From assembly GCA_023269455.1 (NCBI GenBank), contig JAHFTG010000001.1, positions 1 through 36,943 on the forward strand: a stretch of 36,943 bases of DNA. Direction: 5' to 3'. Source of the stretch: Opitutaceae bacterium (GTDB lineage Bacteria > Verrucomicrobiota > Verrucomicrobiia > Opitutales > Opitutaceae). Position numbers and translations under genes: made by a program. Shown here piece by piece: positions 1-7,568 of the stretch. Numbering within the stretch: position 1 is the first letter of the stretch; each line of letters begins with the position of its first letter. Below the pieces are notes generated by a model. It saw nothing but the letters and a program-made list of their open reading frames with translations, did no database searches and had not been told where the DNA came from.

Positions 1-500
1 TCGATGGCCATCTGTTTGCCAGGCATCGCATCCAACGTGAAACGCGCGCTCACCTCCGCGATGCGCCCGGCGCCCTTCGTGATGACCACGAAGTTGATCA
101 CGATAAGAATCAGGAAAACCACAAAGCCGACGATGTAGTTCCCTTGGATCACAAAACGTCCGAACGATTCGATGATATGTCCCGCGTGTCCCTGCGTAAG
201 GATCAGACGCGTCGAACAGATATTAAGCGCCAGCCGGTAAAGCGTCAGTCCCAGAAGCAGCACGGGGAATCCCGAAAACTCGGACGGATCCTTCACATAG
301 ACGACGATGAGCAGCACCAGCAGCGACAGGCCGATCTGCAGGGCGAGCATGGCATCCAGCAGAAACGCCGGCACCGGCACGATCAGCATGAGCACGGTGG
401 CAAAAAGCGCGCCCGTAAAAATAAGGTCCGCGCGCTTCAGCAGCGCGCGCGCCGGCGACAGATTGCCCGTCATAGGAAGAACTGCGGTGGAAGTGGCCAT
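1..500 (-). CDS. flhA: Flagellar export gate protein FlhA, N-terminal part (cut by window start)
   Basis: Reading the minus strand from an ATG at 498-500 gives an uninterrupted frame to the window edge, about 166 residues. It begins MATSTAVLPM, has hydrophobic segments (for example LIFTGALFATVLMLIVPVP) and the FlhA-family stretches VKDPSEFSGFPVLLL and LYRLALNICSTRLIL. FlhA is the large gate protein of the flagellar type III export apparatus: its membrane domain conducts protons and its cytosolic domain docks chaperone-substrate complexes. Only the first membrane part and the beginning of the conserved FHIPEP loop are present; the rest lies beyond position 1. It follows flhB by 24 bp and should share its transcript. 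The segment before the ATG shows no strong Shine-Dalgarno. Confidence 0.95.
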   Translation of the reverse strand, partial: MATSTAVLPMTGNLSPARALLKRADLIFTGALFATVLMLIVPVPAFLLDAMLALQIGLSLLVLLIVVYVKDPSEFSGFPVLLLGLTLYRLALNICSTRLILTQGHAGHIIESFGRFVIQGNYIVGFVVFLILIVINFVVITKGAGRIAEVSARFTLDAMPGKQMAI

Positions 501-524
501 GGGGAATAAAAATTGAAACGGGGA

Positions 525-1646
525 TTATCCGGCGCGTCCGGCGGCGCCTTCGGCAGCGGCGCGGCGCATCTTGAGTTCGTGGAAATAGAGCCGGTGCGTG
601 CGATAGACGAAGGCCAGGATCGCGGCCACGGCCTGATACAACTCGGAGGGGATGACCTCGCCGACCTTCCCCATCGCGTAGAGCACGCGGGCGACCGGCT
701 TGTTCTCGACCACGGGCACGCCGTGCTCGGCGGCCAGCGCCTTGATGCGGCGGGCAAATTGGTTTTCGCCCTTGGCCAGAATCACGGGTGCGCCGTCGCG
801 TCCGCGTTCATACTTCAGCGCGACGGCGTAGTGGGTCGGGTTGGTCACGATCACATCCGCCGTGGGCACCGCCGCGAGCATCTGCTTTTGCATGAGCCGG
901 CGGGCCATGCGGCGCATCGCGGCTTTGGTCTGCACATCGCCCTCGGACTGCTTGTTCTCATCCTTCACTTCCTGGCGCGTCATCATGAGTTCGCGATGCG
1001 TGCGAAATTTTTCGTAGGCGTAGCTGATTCCCGCGATGATCCCGAGGGCGAGGATCATCTTGGACAAAAACTCGACCGTCGCCCTGCGCAAAAACATGCC
1101 CAGATAACCCACCTCGACGGGACTCACAAAAATCGGATCGTTGATGAGATCCCTAGCGCCCATCCAAAGAACCAGTCCGATGGCGACGAGCTTCAACGAA
1201 TCGATGATTCCCTTCACGAGCGACTGCTTCGAAAAAATCCGCCCGAAGCCTTTTGAGAAATCGAGATTCTCCAGCTTCAAGCCGATCGACTTGGGCGCGA
1301 GACGGAAGCCGCTTTGGAAACCGCCGATGAGCAAGGTCGCGCCCGTGACCGCGATGACTATCGGCAGAAGCACCTGCGCGATTACCTTCGCGCATTCCTG
1401 TAATTGCACGGGAACGACGCCGGCCTGAAAATGAGCGTTGGCCAGATCGCCCCACATCGTCGTCGCCAGCGAGGACAACTCGTTTGTCGACGACGACACC
1501 GCGATGCCGATGACTCCCAGCGTGGCCGCCAGTGTCGCGACCACTTGCAACTCGGCCGACTTCGCGAACTGCCCTTTCTCAAACGCATCCTGCAGCCGCT
1601 TCTCGCTGGGCAGCTCTGTTTTGGACTCTTGATCGATGTCGGACAT
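525..1646 (-). CDS. flhB: Flagellar export switch protein FlhB
   Basis: 373 residues, normal for the family. FlhB sits in the inner membrane at the export gate and changes substrate class from rod/hook to filament proteins. The N-terminus (SEKRLQDAFEKGQFAKS) is the usual cytosolic FlhB start, followed by four hydrophobic segments (about 35-55, 88-110, 145-165, 190-212). The autocleavage motif NPTH is at residues 269-272, followed by YAVALKYERG, so self-cleavage should occur. The ATG at 1646 is preceded by GGAG about 10 bp upstream. It is the first gene of flhB-flhA, 146 bp from the end of fliR, and has a sigma-54 promoter match directly upstream. Confidence 0.97.
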   Translation of the reverse strand: MSDIDQESKTELPSEKRLQDAFEKGQFAKSAELQVVATLAATLGVIGIAVSSSTNELSSLATTMWGDLANAHFQAGVVPVQLQECAKVIAQVLLPIVIAVTGATLLIGGFQSGFRLAPKSIGLKLENLDFSKGFGRIFSKQSLVKGIIDSLKLVAIGLVLWMGARDLINDPIFVSPVEVGYLGMFLRRATVEFLSKMILALGIIAGISYAYEKFRTHRELMMTRQEVKDENKQSEGDVQTKAAMRRMARRLMQKQMLAAVPTADVIVTNPTHYAVALKYERGRDGAPVILAKGENQFARRIKALAAEHGVPVVENKPVARVLYAMGKVGEVIPSELYQAVAAILAFVYRTHRLYFHELKMRRAAAEGAAGRAG

Positions 1647-1667
1647 GGAGGTTTCTCTCCTTCCTAC

Positions 1668-1682
1668 GCAGAACGGGTGCCA
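1668..1682 (-). promoter_or_regulatory. Sigma-54 (-24/-12) promoter for flhB-flhA
   Basis: On the minus strand the sequence is TGGCACCCGTTCTGC: GG and GC dinucleotides with the correct 10-bp spacing, and all of TGGCAC matches the -24 consensus; the -12 box is CTGC instead of TTGC. The expected start of transcription is near 1656, only about 10 bp before the flhB ATG and inside or just after its Shine-Dalgarno. The position in front of an operon and the match with three other operons support it. The activator is not known from this window. Confidence 0.8.
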
Positions 1683-1703
1683 CCCCGATAAATGACACCG
1701 TAA

Positions 1704-1722
1704 CTAACTTATGATAAGCCAG
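1704..1722. promoter_or_regulatory. Dyad upstream of flhB promoter, candidate activator site
   Basis: CTAACTTATGATAAGCCAG contains the perfect inner palindrome CTTATGATAAG and is centred at 1713, 31 bp upstream of the first base of the flhB TGGCAC element. Related dyads lie at 4152-4170, 10489-10507 and 16514-16532 in the same relative place. Binding by a sigma-54 activator is inference. Confidence 0.45.
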
Positions 1723-1792
1723 TAGAAATAATTTTAAAACATCGCCTGCGCCAACCGCCCTGCAACGCCACCTCTTGGGGAAAATTCTGCCG

Positions 1793-2554
1793 TCATACTC
1801 CCGGTAAAGGGAGCAGCTCCAGCAGCCTCACCGGCAAGGCTTGAAACTCGGGCCACAAATAACGCACCAGCAGCGCACCCGAACCGGCGAGCAATCCGAA
1901 GCCCGCCAACGAACGTAGTGAATAGCTGACGATGAAGATGTTCATTTTCGGGACCGCGCGTCCGAGAACGGAAAACGCCAGCGTGATCAAAAAATTCAGC
2001 GCGATGAACGGCGCCGAGATGCGGATGCCCAGCTCCATCACACGCGAAGTCCCGCGCACCAGCATCTCCGGCACATCGGTGCTAAATGCCGCCGCTCCCG
2101 CCGGCGCCAGATCAAAACTCCGAGCAAACGCCGCCAACGCCCCGAGATGCCCGCCCACCATGAAAAAAACCACCCCTGCAAACGTAACCAGTAAGGTGGC
2201 CACCGGCTCCTGCCCCGGTTGCGGCGCATCAATGCCAGGAATCGCGGACAAACCGATCTCGTTTGAAATCACGCGCCCGGCCATCTCGACCGCCGCAAAT
2301 ACCAGCCGTCCGACCCACCCCATCAGCAATCCGAGGACAATCTCCTTGGCCACTGCCGTGATCAACTCGCCGTTGCCCGCCGGCATCGCGGGCGCATGAG
2401 GCACGATCCCATAAAGAATCGTCGCCAGGCCAGCCGCCAGCGCGACCCGCATCATCACCGGCAACGGCTTCCCGCCAAGCGTCGGAAAAAGCAAAATGAG
2501 CCCCAGTGCACGCAGGAACACCATCATCCACGCAAAGAGCAGATCGAGTGGCAT
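1793..2554 (-). CDS. fliR: Flagellar export gate protein FliR
   Basis: 253 residues, the usual FliR length, with several long hydrophobic segments starting at the N-terminus (MPLDLLFAWMMVFLRALGLILLFP) and the typical order of membrane helices ending in SLAGFGLLAGSGALLVRYL. FliR, FliP and FliQ build the conical core of the export gate in the centre of the MS ring. It follows fliQ by 18 bp and is the last gene of the fliO-fliP-fliQ-fliR block. About 105 bp then separate its stop from the flhB promoter element; no clear hairpin terminator is visible there, so read-through into flhB is possible. Confidence 0.96.
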   Translation of the reverse strand: MPLDLLFAWMMVFLRALGLILLFPTLGGKPLPVMMRVALAAGLATILYGIVPHAPAMPAGNGELITAVAKEIVLGLLMGWVGRLVFAAVEMAGRVISNEIGLSAIPGIDAPQPGQEPVATLLVTFAGVVFFMVGGHLGALAAFARSFDLAPAGAAAFSTDVPEMLVRGTSRVMELGIRISAPFIALNFLITLAFSVLGRAVPKMNIFIVSYSLRSLAGFGLLAGSGALLVRYLWPEFQALPVRLLELLPLPGV

Positions 2555-2572
2555 GGCGTGGTTTCTCCGCCG

Positions 2573-2842
2573 CTACTGCCCCATCCCGCCGATGCGCGAG
2601 ATCATTTCGATGGTGAACTCCGAGAGCGTTCGCAACAGCCACGGTGCCAGCAGCAGCGTCAGCCCAGCCAGCGCGAGGAGCTTGGGCGCAAACGTCAGGG
2701 TCGGTTCCTGGATGCTGGTCACCGACTGGATCAGGCTGGCGACGAGGCCGACCACCAGCGTCACCGCCAGAAAAGGCGCGACCAGATACAGGGCGAACAT
2801 CACCACGGTCTTGAAAATATCGATGGCCATCTCGGGGTTCAT
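2573..2842 (-). CDS. fliQ: Flagellar export gate protein FliQ
   Basis: 89 residues with two hydrophobic helices (about 11-38 and 50-75) separated by the conserved loop SLIQSVTSIQEPTLTFAPKL, which is diagnostic for FliQ and its virulence homologues. FliQ subunits pack around FliP and FliR in the export gate. It starts 12 bp after the end of fliP and ends 18 bp before fliR, so the three are certainly co-transcribed. Confidence 0.96.
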   Translation of the reverse strand: MNPEMAIDIFKTVVMFALYLVAPFLAVTLVVGLVASLIQSVTSIQEPTLTFAPKLLALAGLTLLLAPWLLRTLSEFTIEMISRIGGMGQ

Positions 2843-2854
2843 AATGGGCGCGAT

Positions 2855-3646
2855 TTAGATGTGAAAACTCTCCACCAGGCTCTTCACCACCAGGTGCCAC
2901 CCGTCCACAAGGACGAACAGCAGGAGCTTGAACGGCAGCGACACGATCGACGGCGGCATCATCATCATGCCGAGCGCCATGAGCACCGAGGAAACGAGAA
3001 AATCAATGACGAGAAACGGCAGGAACAGCAAAAACCCCATTTGAAACGCCGTCTGCAATTCACTGATCACGAAAGCGGGCACGACGACGCGGATGGGAAG
3101 ATCCTGCACCTTCGTCGGCGGAAACCTTCCAAGTTGAAGAAAGAACTCGATGTCGCGGGTGCGCGTTTGCTTGAGCATGAATTCCTTGATGGGCACCGAG
3201 GCCTTGTCCAAGGCCTCGGTCGAGGTGGCCTTGCCGGCAATGTAAGGCTGAACGGCCTCGACGTTCACACGGTCAAAGACCGGCCCCATGATAAAAAGCG
3301 TAAGAAACAGCGAAAGCCCCACGATGATTTGATTCGAGGGCGCCGAGGGCACGCCGATCGCGGTGCGCACAAAACCGAGGACAATCACGATGCGCGTGAA
3401 GCTCGTCATCAGGATCACCATTGAGGGCGCAAGCGTGAGGAGCGTCATCACGACGACGAGTTGGATGGCCACGCTCACCTCTCCCGGCTTGCCCGCGCCA
3501 TCCAGGCCGATGTTCAACCGCAACGGCTGCGAACCGGGCGAATCGGCGGCGACCGCGGCGGGGGCCGTCGCCGTCTGCGCGGAGGCGGTCACGCCGCCCA
3601 GTCCAACCGCCAACGCGAGACAAAGACCGAAAATAAAACGTCTCAT
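2855..3646 (-). CDS. fliP: Flagellar export gate protein FliP
   Basis: 263 residues. A cleavable signal peptide (MRRFIFGLCLALAVGLGGVTASA) precedes a mature part beginning near residue 25, as is normal for FliP. Family stretches include LTLAPSMVILMTSFTRIVIV, RTAIGVPSAPSNQIIVGLSL, and the C-terminal FLPFLVIDFLVSSVLMALGM and LPFKLLLFVLVDGWHLV. Five FliP subunits form the core of the export channel. The start ATG overlaps the fliO stop in an ATGA arrangement (3643-3646), which suggests translational coupling. Confidence 0.97.
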   Translation of the reverse strand: MRRFIFGLCLALAVGLGGVTASAQTATAPAAVAADSPGSQPLRLNIGLDGAGKPGEVSVAIQLVVVMTLLTLAPSMVILMTSFTRIVIVLGFVRTAIGVPSAPSNQIIVGLSLFLTLFIMGPVFDRVNVEAVQPYIAGKATSTEALDKASVPIKEFMLKQTRTRDIEFFLQLGRFPPTKVQDLPIRVVVPAFVISELQTAFQMGFLLFLPFLVIDFLVSSVLMALGMMMMPPSIVSLPFKLLLFVLVDGWHLVVKSLVESFHI

Positions 3647-4101
3647 GATTCGAGTTCTTCCGAATCCAGTGTGCTAAGCATTTGGATCTGCCCGGCGGTC
3701 ACCCCGAGGAGAAATTTTTTCCCCTCGTAACCGGCCACGACCAGATACTGCCGGTTTCCCAGCGAACGCGTTTCCTCGATCACGATCTTGCGGTCGGCGC
3801 GAACGGCGCGCGATGGAATCATGCCCCGGCGCTTGAGCAGCAGCCAACCGCCACCGAGCGCAAGCAGCAGCGCGCCCGCCAAGGCCAATGATCCGCCTGA
3901 GCGGGGAGCCGAAGCCGCGGTCGTCGCAGAATGCTCGGACGAGGCCTTCGGATAAATAATCGTGGCTTCCGATCGAGATGCGGGATCTTCGACTTCGGCA
4001 GCACTCATCGGCTGCGCCGTCTCCAAAACGGCGCAGCCGACTACCACTGTCAGCCAGCGAGTGACGCTGGCAATTGTTGTGAGGGGATATCTTTTTTTCA
4101 C
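3643..4101 (-). CDS. fliO: Flagellar export assembly protein FliO
   Basis: 152 residues from a GTG at 4101, chosen because AAGGTG lies about 8 bp upstream and the resulting N-terminus (MKKRYPLTTIASVTRWLTVVVGCAVL) looks like a signal peptide ending near residue 35. A single membrane helix follows at about 70-89 (SLALAGALLLALGGGWLLL), then the FliO cytosolic part with IEETRSLGNRQYLVVAGYEGKKFLLGVT, matching the family pattern of a small basic-lipid-like fold. FliO helps assemble the FliP ring. First gene of fliOPQR. The sigma-54 element upstream would start transcription only about 3 bp before this GTG, so either the message is nearly leaderless or the true start is further downstream. Confidence 0.88.
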   Translation of the reverse strand: MKKRYPLTTIASVTRWLTVVVGCAVLETAQPMSAAEVEDPASRSEATIIYPKASSEHSATTAASAPRSGGSLALAGALLLALGGGWLLLKRRGMIPSRAVRADRKIVIEETRSLGNRQYLVVAGYEGKKFLLGVTAGQIQMLSTLDSEELES

Positions 4102-4115
4102 GCATCATCACCTTA

Positions 4116-4130
4116 GCGATACGCGTGCCA
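4116..4130 (-). promoter_or_regulatory. Sigma-54 (-24/-12) promoter for fliOPQR
   Basis: The minus strand reads TGGCACGCGTATCGC: the -24 box is complete (TGGCACG) and the -12 GC is correctly spaced, with TCGC instead of TTGC. Expected start of transcription is near 4104, next to the fliO GTG at 4101. It lies between fliN and fliO, so fliOPQR forms a separate unit from the preceding fliJ-to-fliN block. Confidence 0.75.
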
Positions 4131-4151
4131 CCGGGGATTTATGACGTATAT

Positions 4152-4170
4152 CCAAATGATGATCATTTGG
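4152..4170. promoter_or_regulatory. Perfect 8-bp dyad upstream of fliO promoter
   Basis: CCAAATGATGATCATTTGG has perfect 8-bp arms (CCAAATGA/TCATTTGG) around TGA. It is centred at 4161, 31 bp upstream of the first base of the fliO TGGCAC element. It is the most symmetric of four similarly placed dyads. It could instead be a weak hairpin after fliN, but the stem is AT-rich and lacks a T run in the fliN direction. Confidence 0.55.
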
Positions 4171-4284
4171 TTATAATGATTAAAATCCCGCGACCACCTT
4201 GATTATCAATTTAAAGAACCCTCCCGAGCTGTCCGCGGTAAAAAATGCCGCGTGACCGTTACGCCTGCGTCCGTCGCGTTGCCG

Positions 4285-4548
4285 TTACGCCTTCGCTCCG
4301 ACCAGTTCCGTGATCTTGATGCCGAAGCTGTCGTCCACGACGACCACTTCTCCGTAGGCGACGAGTTTGTCGTTCACGTAAAGGCCGACGGGGTCGCCCG
4401 CGTGCTGGTTGAGCTGGATGATCGCACCCGGTGCCAAGGCGAGCACCTCGCGCATCGGCAGCTGGCAGGAACCGAGCTGGACGGTGACCTTGACCTTAAC
4501 ATCGAGGACCAAATCGAGCGTTTTACTGTCGTCCATGAGACTGGGCAT
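4285..4548 (-). CDS. fliN: Flagellar switch protein FliN
   Basis: 87 residues, consisting almost entirely of the SpoA/C-ring domain: LDVKVKVTVQLGSCQLPMREVLALAPGAIIQLNQ followed by DPVGLYVNDKLVAYGEVVVVDDSFGIKITEL, the FliN signature. FliN forms the lower part of the C ring with FliM and helps dock FliH. The ATG at 4548 is chosen because AGGAAA stands about 8 bp before it; a second ATG at 4536 is possible. The start lies inside the fliM end with a 26-bp overlap, so translation is probably coupled. Last gene of the fliJ-to-fliN block. Confidence 0.95.
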   Translation of the reverse strand: MPSLMDDSKTLDLVLDVKVKVTVQLGSCQLPMREVLALAPGAIIQLNQHAGDPVGLYVNDKLVAYGEVVVVDDSFGIKITELVGAKA

Positions 4549-5575
4549 AAGAAGTTTCCTCCGAAGAGATTTTTTGGGTTATTTTCACGACCACACGGTC
4601 GCTATCGAGGCCGACGGTCCCGATGAATTTTTTGTTTCCAGCGAGTGAAATGCAGGTGCGATCGACGATATCCGAAGGCATTTCCAAAACATCGCCGACC
4701 CGCAGGTGCGTGACTTCGCGCAAGGTGAGTTCAAAGGCGTCCCACTCCGCCCGCGCCGGCAGCGTGATGTGTTCGTAAACCGGCTTCCAAGTCGCCTTCG
4801 ACTCCGCCTTCACCGGCGACGCATCCTGGGCGCGCTTCGCCTGCATGCTCTTCACCATCGGCTCGATCGTGTAGTAGGGCACGCCGATCTGGATCTGCTC
4901 GGAACAATCCCCGAACTCGACCTCCATGGTGAGCGCGAGCATGACGGCGTCCTTCGCGGACGTTTGCAGAAAACGCCCGTTGTTTTCGTGGCCGATGATC
5001 TGCGGATGAAGCTCGTTTTCGCCGCTCCATTGGGAGCACCACTCTTCCAGAATGATGCGGATGATGTCTTCCAAAAGGGCGATCTCGATCTCCGTCAGGT
5101 AGCGCTCCACCTTTACCGAGTGCCCGCGTCCGCCTAGCATGCGATCCACCAGCGTGAGCGCCAGACGCGGATTCATATCCAGGATACTGACCCCGAAAAG
5201 CGGCTCGGTTTTAAACAGGCACAGATGCGTGGGGCTGGGCAGGCCGTCCGTGAACTTCGCGTAGCTCAGCGTGGTGAGTTTCGCCATTTTCAGGGAGAAC
5301 TCCATGCGCAGAAATAGCGAAATACGCGCCGACAGGTAACGGATGAAGTTCTCGTGAAGCAGACGCAGGCGGCGTAACTCCGCCTCGGTTAGAAAGACCG
5401 GATTTCTGAAATCATAGGCCTCCACCTTGAGCACCTTGGCCTCATCACCACGGCGTCCGTCGGCGTGGTAGATGATCTGCTGCTTGGGCGGCTCGACCGC
5501 CTGCATGAGCAAACGATCGATCTCACTCTGATCGAGCACTTCGAACGGCTGATTATTATCACCGGGATCGGCCAT
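4523..5575 (-). CDS. fliM: Flagellar switch protein FliM
   Basis: 350 residues. The N-terminal peptide LDQSEIDRLL (14-23) matches the conserved FliM segment that binds phosphorylated CheY. The middle domain (about 45-235) resembles CheC and contains SYAKFTDGLPSPTHLCLF and LDMNPRLALTLVDRMLGGRG; the C-terminal SpoA-like domain (about 255-335) ends in VGLDSDRVVVKITQKI. FliM links FliG to FliN in the C ring and sets rotation direction. Because the CheY-binding peptide is kept, a CheY must be encoded elsewhere. It starts 11 bp after fliL and overlaps fliN by 26 bp. Confidence 0.97.
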   Translation of the reverse strand: MADPGDNNQPFEVLDQSEIDRLLMQAVEPPKQQIIYHADGRRGDEAKVLKVEAYDFRNPVFLTEAELRRLRLLHENFIRYLSARISLFLRMEFSLKMAKLTTLSYAKFTDGLPSPTHLCLFKTEPLFGVSILDMNPRLALTLVDRMLGGRGHSVKVERYLTEIEIALLEDIIRIILEEWCSQWSGENELHPQIIGHENNGRFLQTSAKDAVMLALTMEVEFGDCSEQIQIGVPYYTIEPMVKSMQAKRAQDASPVKAESKATWKPVYEHITLPARAEWDAFELTLREVTHLRVGDVLEMPSDIVDRTCISLAGNKKFIGTVGLDSDRVVVKITQKISSEETSYAQSHGRQ

Positions 5576-5586
5576 GATGGGTAAGC

Positions 5587-6180
5587 CTATTGAACCACGA
5601 AATCCGAGAAGAAGACCTGCTCGACCACTTTTCGCCCGAACACCTGATTGTAGGCCTGGATGAGTTTTTCACGGATGATGTTTTTCGCACCGGCCTCCTC
5701 GAGATCCGTGAGCGAGAGCGAGGACAGGACGTTAAGCGTGACATCGACGAGCTGCGCATGGCTTCCTTCAAACGTTGCCTTGATGCCCTCCTCGCTGCCC
5801 GTGACGAGAAACGTGGTCTTGAGGTAGCGCGTGCCCATGGTCCCGGCCAGATTCACCACGATGTTCTCAAAAGTGTAACCGTTGGCGGAAGCTCCGGCTT
5901 CACCTTTCCCTCCTTTGCCTTCCTTTCCTTCCTTGGGCTTGCCTTCCGATTTGGCCGGCGCTGCGGGCGTCGCGCCGGATTTCCCCCCGGGTCCGGCCGC
6001 GAGTTCTTTTTTCAGTTGAGGGATCAGCACGAACTGGGCAACCGCCCAGGTGAGCGCAGGCGTGAGCAGCACGACCACAAGGGCGGGAAGAAGCGCGCCG
6101 ATGCCACCTTTTTTGACGGGAGGGGGGGCGGCGTCCTTGGCTTCGACGGCGGCTGGTTCCGGTTCGGGTTTGGCGGACAT
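5587..6180 (-). CDS. fliL: Flagellar basal-body associated protein FliL
   Basis: 197 residues: a short cytosolic Pro/Ala/Lys-rich tail, one membrane helix (about 27-52, IGALLPALVVVLLTPALTWAVAQFV), a Gly/Lys-rich periplasmic linker (about 62-95) and a C-terminal FliL domain with YTFENIVVNLAGTMGTRYLKTTFLV and a C-terminus VEQVFFSDFVVQ typical of the family. FliL rings surround the stator units and support torque under load. The linker, rich in Gly, Lys and Glu, is longer than in many relatives. It lies between flgE (44 bp) and fliM (11 bp). Confidence 0.93.
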   Translation of the reverse strand: MSAKPEPEPAAVEAKDAAPPPVKKGGIGALLPALVVVLLTPALTWAVAQFVLIPQLKKELAAGPGGKSGATPAAPAKSEGKPKEGKEGKGGKGEAGASANGYTFENIVVNLAGTMGTRYLKTTFLVTGSEEGIKATFEGSHAQLVDVTLNVLSSLSLTDLEEAGAKNIIREKLIQAYNQVFGRKVVEQVFFSDFVVQ

Positions 6181-6224
6181 GGGAAGGTGTGGGTGAACTG
6201 CCTGAGATTAAAGGCCGCGCGACA

Positions 6225-7061
6225 TTACGAGCGTTTCAAATTCACGATCTCCTCAAGGACCGAATCGGAAACGGTGATCACACGAGACGCAGCCTGGAAG
6301 GAGCGCTGGGCGGTGATCATGTCGGCCATCTGCGCGGTGAGATCTACGTTCGAGAGTTCGAGCATGCCGGACTGGAGGGCTCCCAGACCGTTGCCACCGG
6401 GAGAATTGTTGGCCGCCGACAACGTAGCCCCGCCAATCGGCCCGGCGGCAGAGGCGTTGCTGAAGAGGTTGCCTCCTTGCTTAACAAGCATGGTGGGATT
6501 GGTGAAGCTTTGCAGCAGCACTTGGTTGGTCGTGGCGGAAGTTCCGTCGGAATAGGACTCGATCAGGTCGCCCTTGGTGTCGATCGCGTAGGACTGGAGT
6601 TGGGTGCCCGTGGGAGGAGTTCCCAGCTTGATATCCCCGACAGAGGAGGGAGCGGCCGAGCTGGTGCCACCGGTGAGTCCCTGCACACGGTATCCTTGCG
6701 AGGTGGTGAGATAGCCGCTGGAATCAACCGAGAAATTGCCGGCTCGGGTGACGTATTGCTGGCTATCCACGGGATTGGAGACGACGAAGAAGCCGTTTCC
6801 GGAAATCCCCAGATCGCTGGGGACCCCGGTGGTGCTGAGCGCGCCTTGCGTGAAGTTTTGCGTGACGCCGGAAACCTGGACGCCAATCCCGATCTGCACA
6901 TTGCCATGGAGGGTATTGCTGAAACTATCGGCAAAGTTGGCCTTGGAATCCTTGAAGCCGACGGTGTTTACGTTGGCGATATTGTTGCCGATGACATTGA
7001 GGTCGGTGGAGAAACTGGACATGGCGCTGACGCCTGAAGTGAGTGAGCCGATGAGGGACAT
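6225..7061 (-). CDS. flgE: Flagellar hook protein FlgE, short form
   Basis: 278 residues. The N-terminus (MSLIGSLTSGVSAMSSFSTDLNVIGNNIANVNTVGFK) and C-terminus (LSNVDLTAQMADMITAQRSFQAASRVITVSDSVLEEIVNL) are the paired coiled-coil D0 parts shared by all rod/hook proteins, and DLGISGNGFFVV is the central hook-family motif. Length alone would also allow FlgF or FlgG, but its place directly after flgD argues for the hook subunit; short FlgE proteins of about 260-280 residues that lack the outer domain are known, for example in Bacillus subtilis. It is 51 bp from flgD and 44 bp from fliL. Confidence 0.8.
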   Translation of the reverse strand: MSLIGSLTSGVSAMSSFSTDLNVIGNNIANVNTVGFKDSKANFADSFSNTLHGNVQIGIGVQVSGVTQNFTQGALSTTGVPSDLGISGNGFFVVSNPVDSQQYVTRAGNFSVDSSGYLTTSQGYRVQGLTGGTSSAAPSSVGDIKLGTPPTGTQLQSYAIDTKGDLIESYSDGTSATTNQVLLQSFTNPTMLVKQGGNLFSNASAAGPIGGATLSAANNSPGGNGLGALQSGMLELSNVDLTAQMADMITAQRSFQAASRVITVSDSVLEEIVNLKRS

Positions 7062-7112
7062 GGTATTTTAGTGGGTTGGTTTTTAAGAGAAACAGACGTG
7101 CTCCGGAGCGAC

Positions 7113-7562
7113 TTAACCCGAGGTGGGCGAAGTCGTCGGAACGGTGACTTTGGTGATCGAAGTATAGGGGTAGCTGATGCCGTTAATCGTGACCTCAGCT
7201 CCCGTGCTGGTCTGGCTAACGCCGCTCACCACGCCAGAGACCTTTGAGTTATTGGACGTGGCAACGGTGACCTGGGCTCCGATTAAATTGGTGGCCGAGC
7301 CGAGTTGTGCATCGTTGCGCAGGTTTTGCATGCCGGTGTTCAGCGTCGTCATTTGCTGCAATGAGCTGAACTGCGCCATTTGCGCGATGAACGCGCTGTC
7401 GTCCATCGGCTTCATGGGATCCTGCTGCTGAAGCTGCACGGTGAGAAGTTTCAGGAAATCCGCCTGCCCCAGAGTCGAAGCGGCATTTCCGGTGGTGCCT
7501 GCGGTGGTTGAGGTCGCGGCGGCCGCGTTCGCGGCCGAGGAGGTTGAGGATGTGACTTGCAT
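7113..7562 (-). CDS. flgD: Flagellar hook capping protein FlgD, short form
   Basis: 149 residues. An Ala/Thr/Ser-rich N-terminus (1-30) leads into the conserved FlgD segment LGQADFLKLLTVQLQQQDPM with KPMDDSAFIAQMAQFSSLQQM, the most diagnostic part. The remaining 60 residues form one small beta domain (LIGAQVTVATSNNSKVSGVVSG). Enteric FlgD is about 230 residues; here the inserted Ig-like/tudor part is missing or reduced, as in B. subtilis. FlgD caps the growing hook. It lies 6 bp after fliK. Confidence 0.93.
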   Translation of the reverse strand: MQVTSSTSSAANAAAATSTTAGTTGNAASTLGQADFLKLLTVQLQQQDPMKPMDDSAFIAQMAQFSSLQQMTTLNTGMQNLRNDAQLGSATNLIGAQVTVATSNNSKVSGVVSGVSQTSTGAEVTINGISYPYTSITKVTVPTTSPTSG

Positions 7563-7568
7563 GGGATT

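Noticed and set aside
2396..3424. Open plus-strand frame of 342 codons opposite fliP, fliQ and fliR
   Set aside because: Antisense shadow of three clearly conserved genes; its product is His/Arg/Asp-rich with no recognisable domain.
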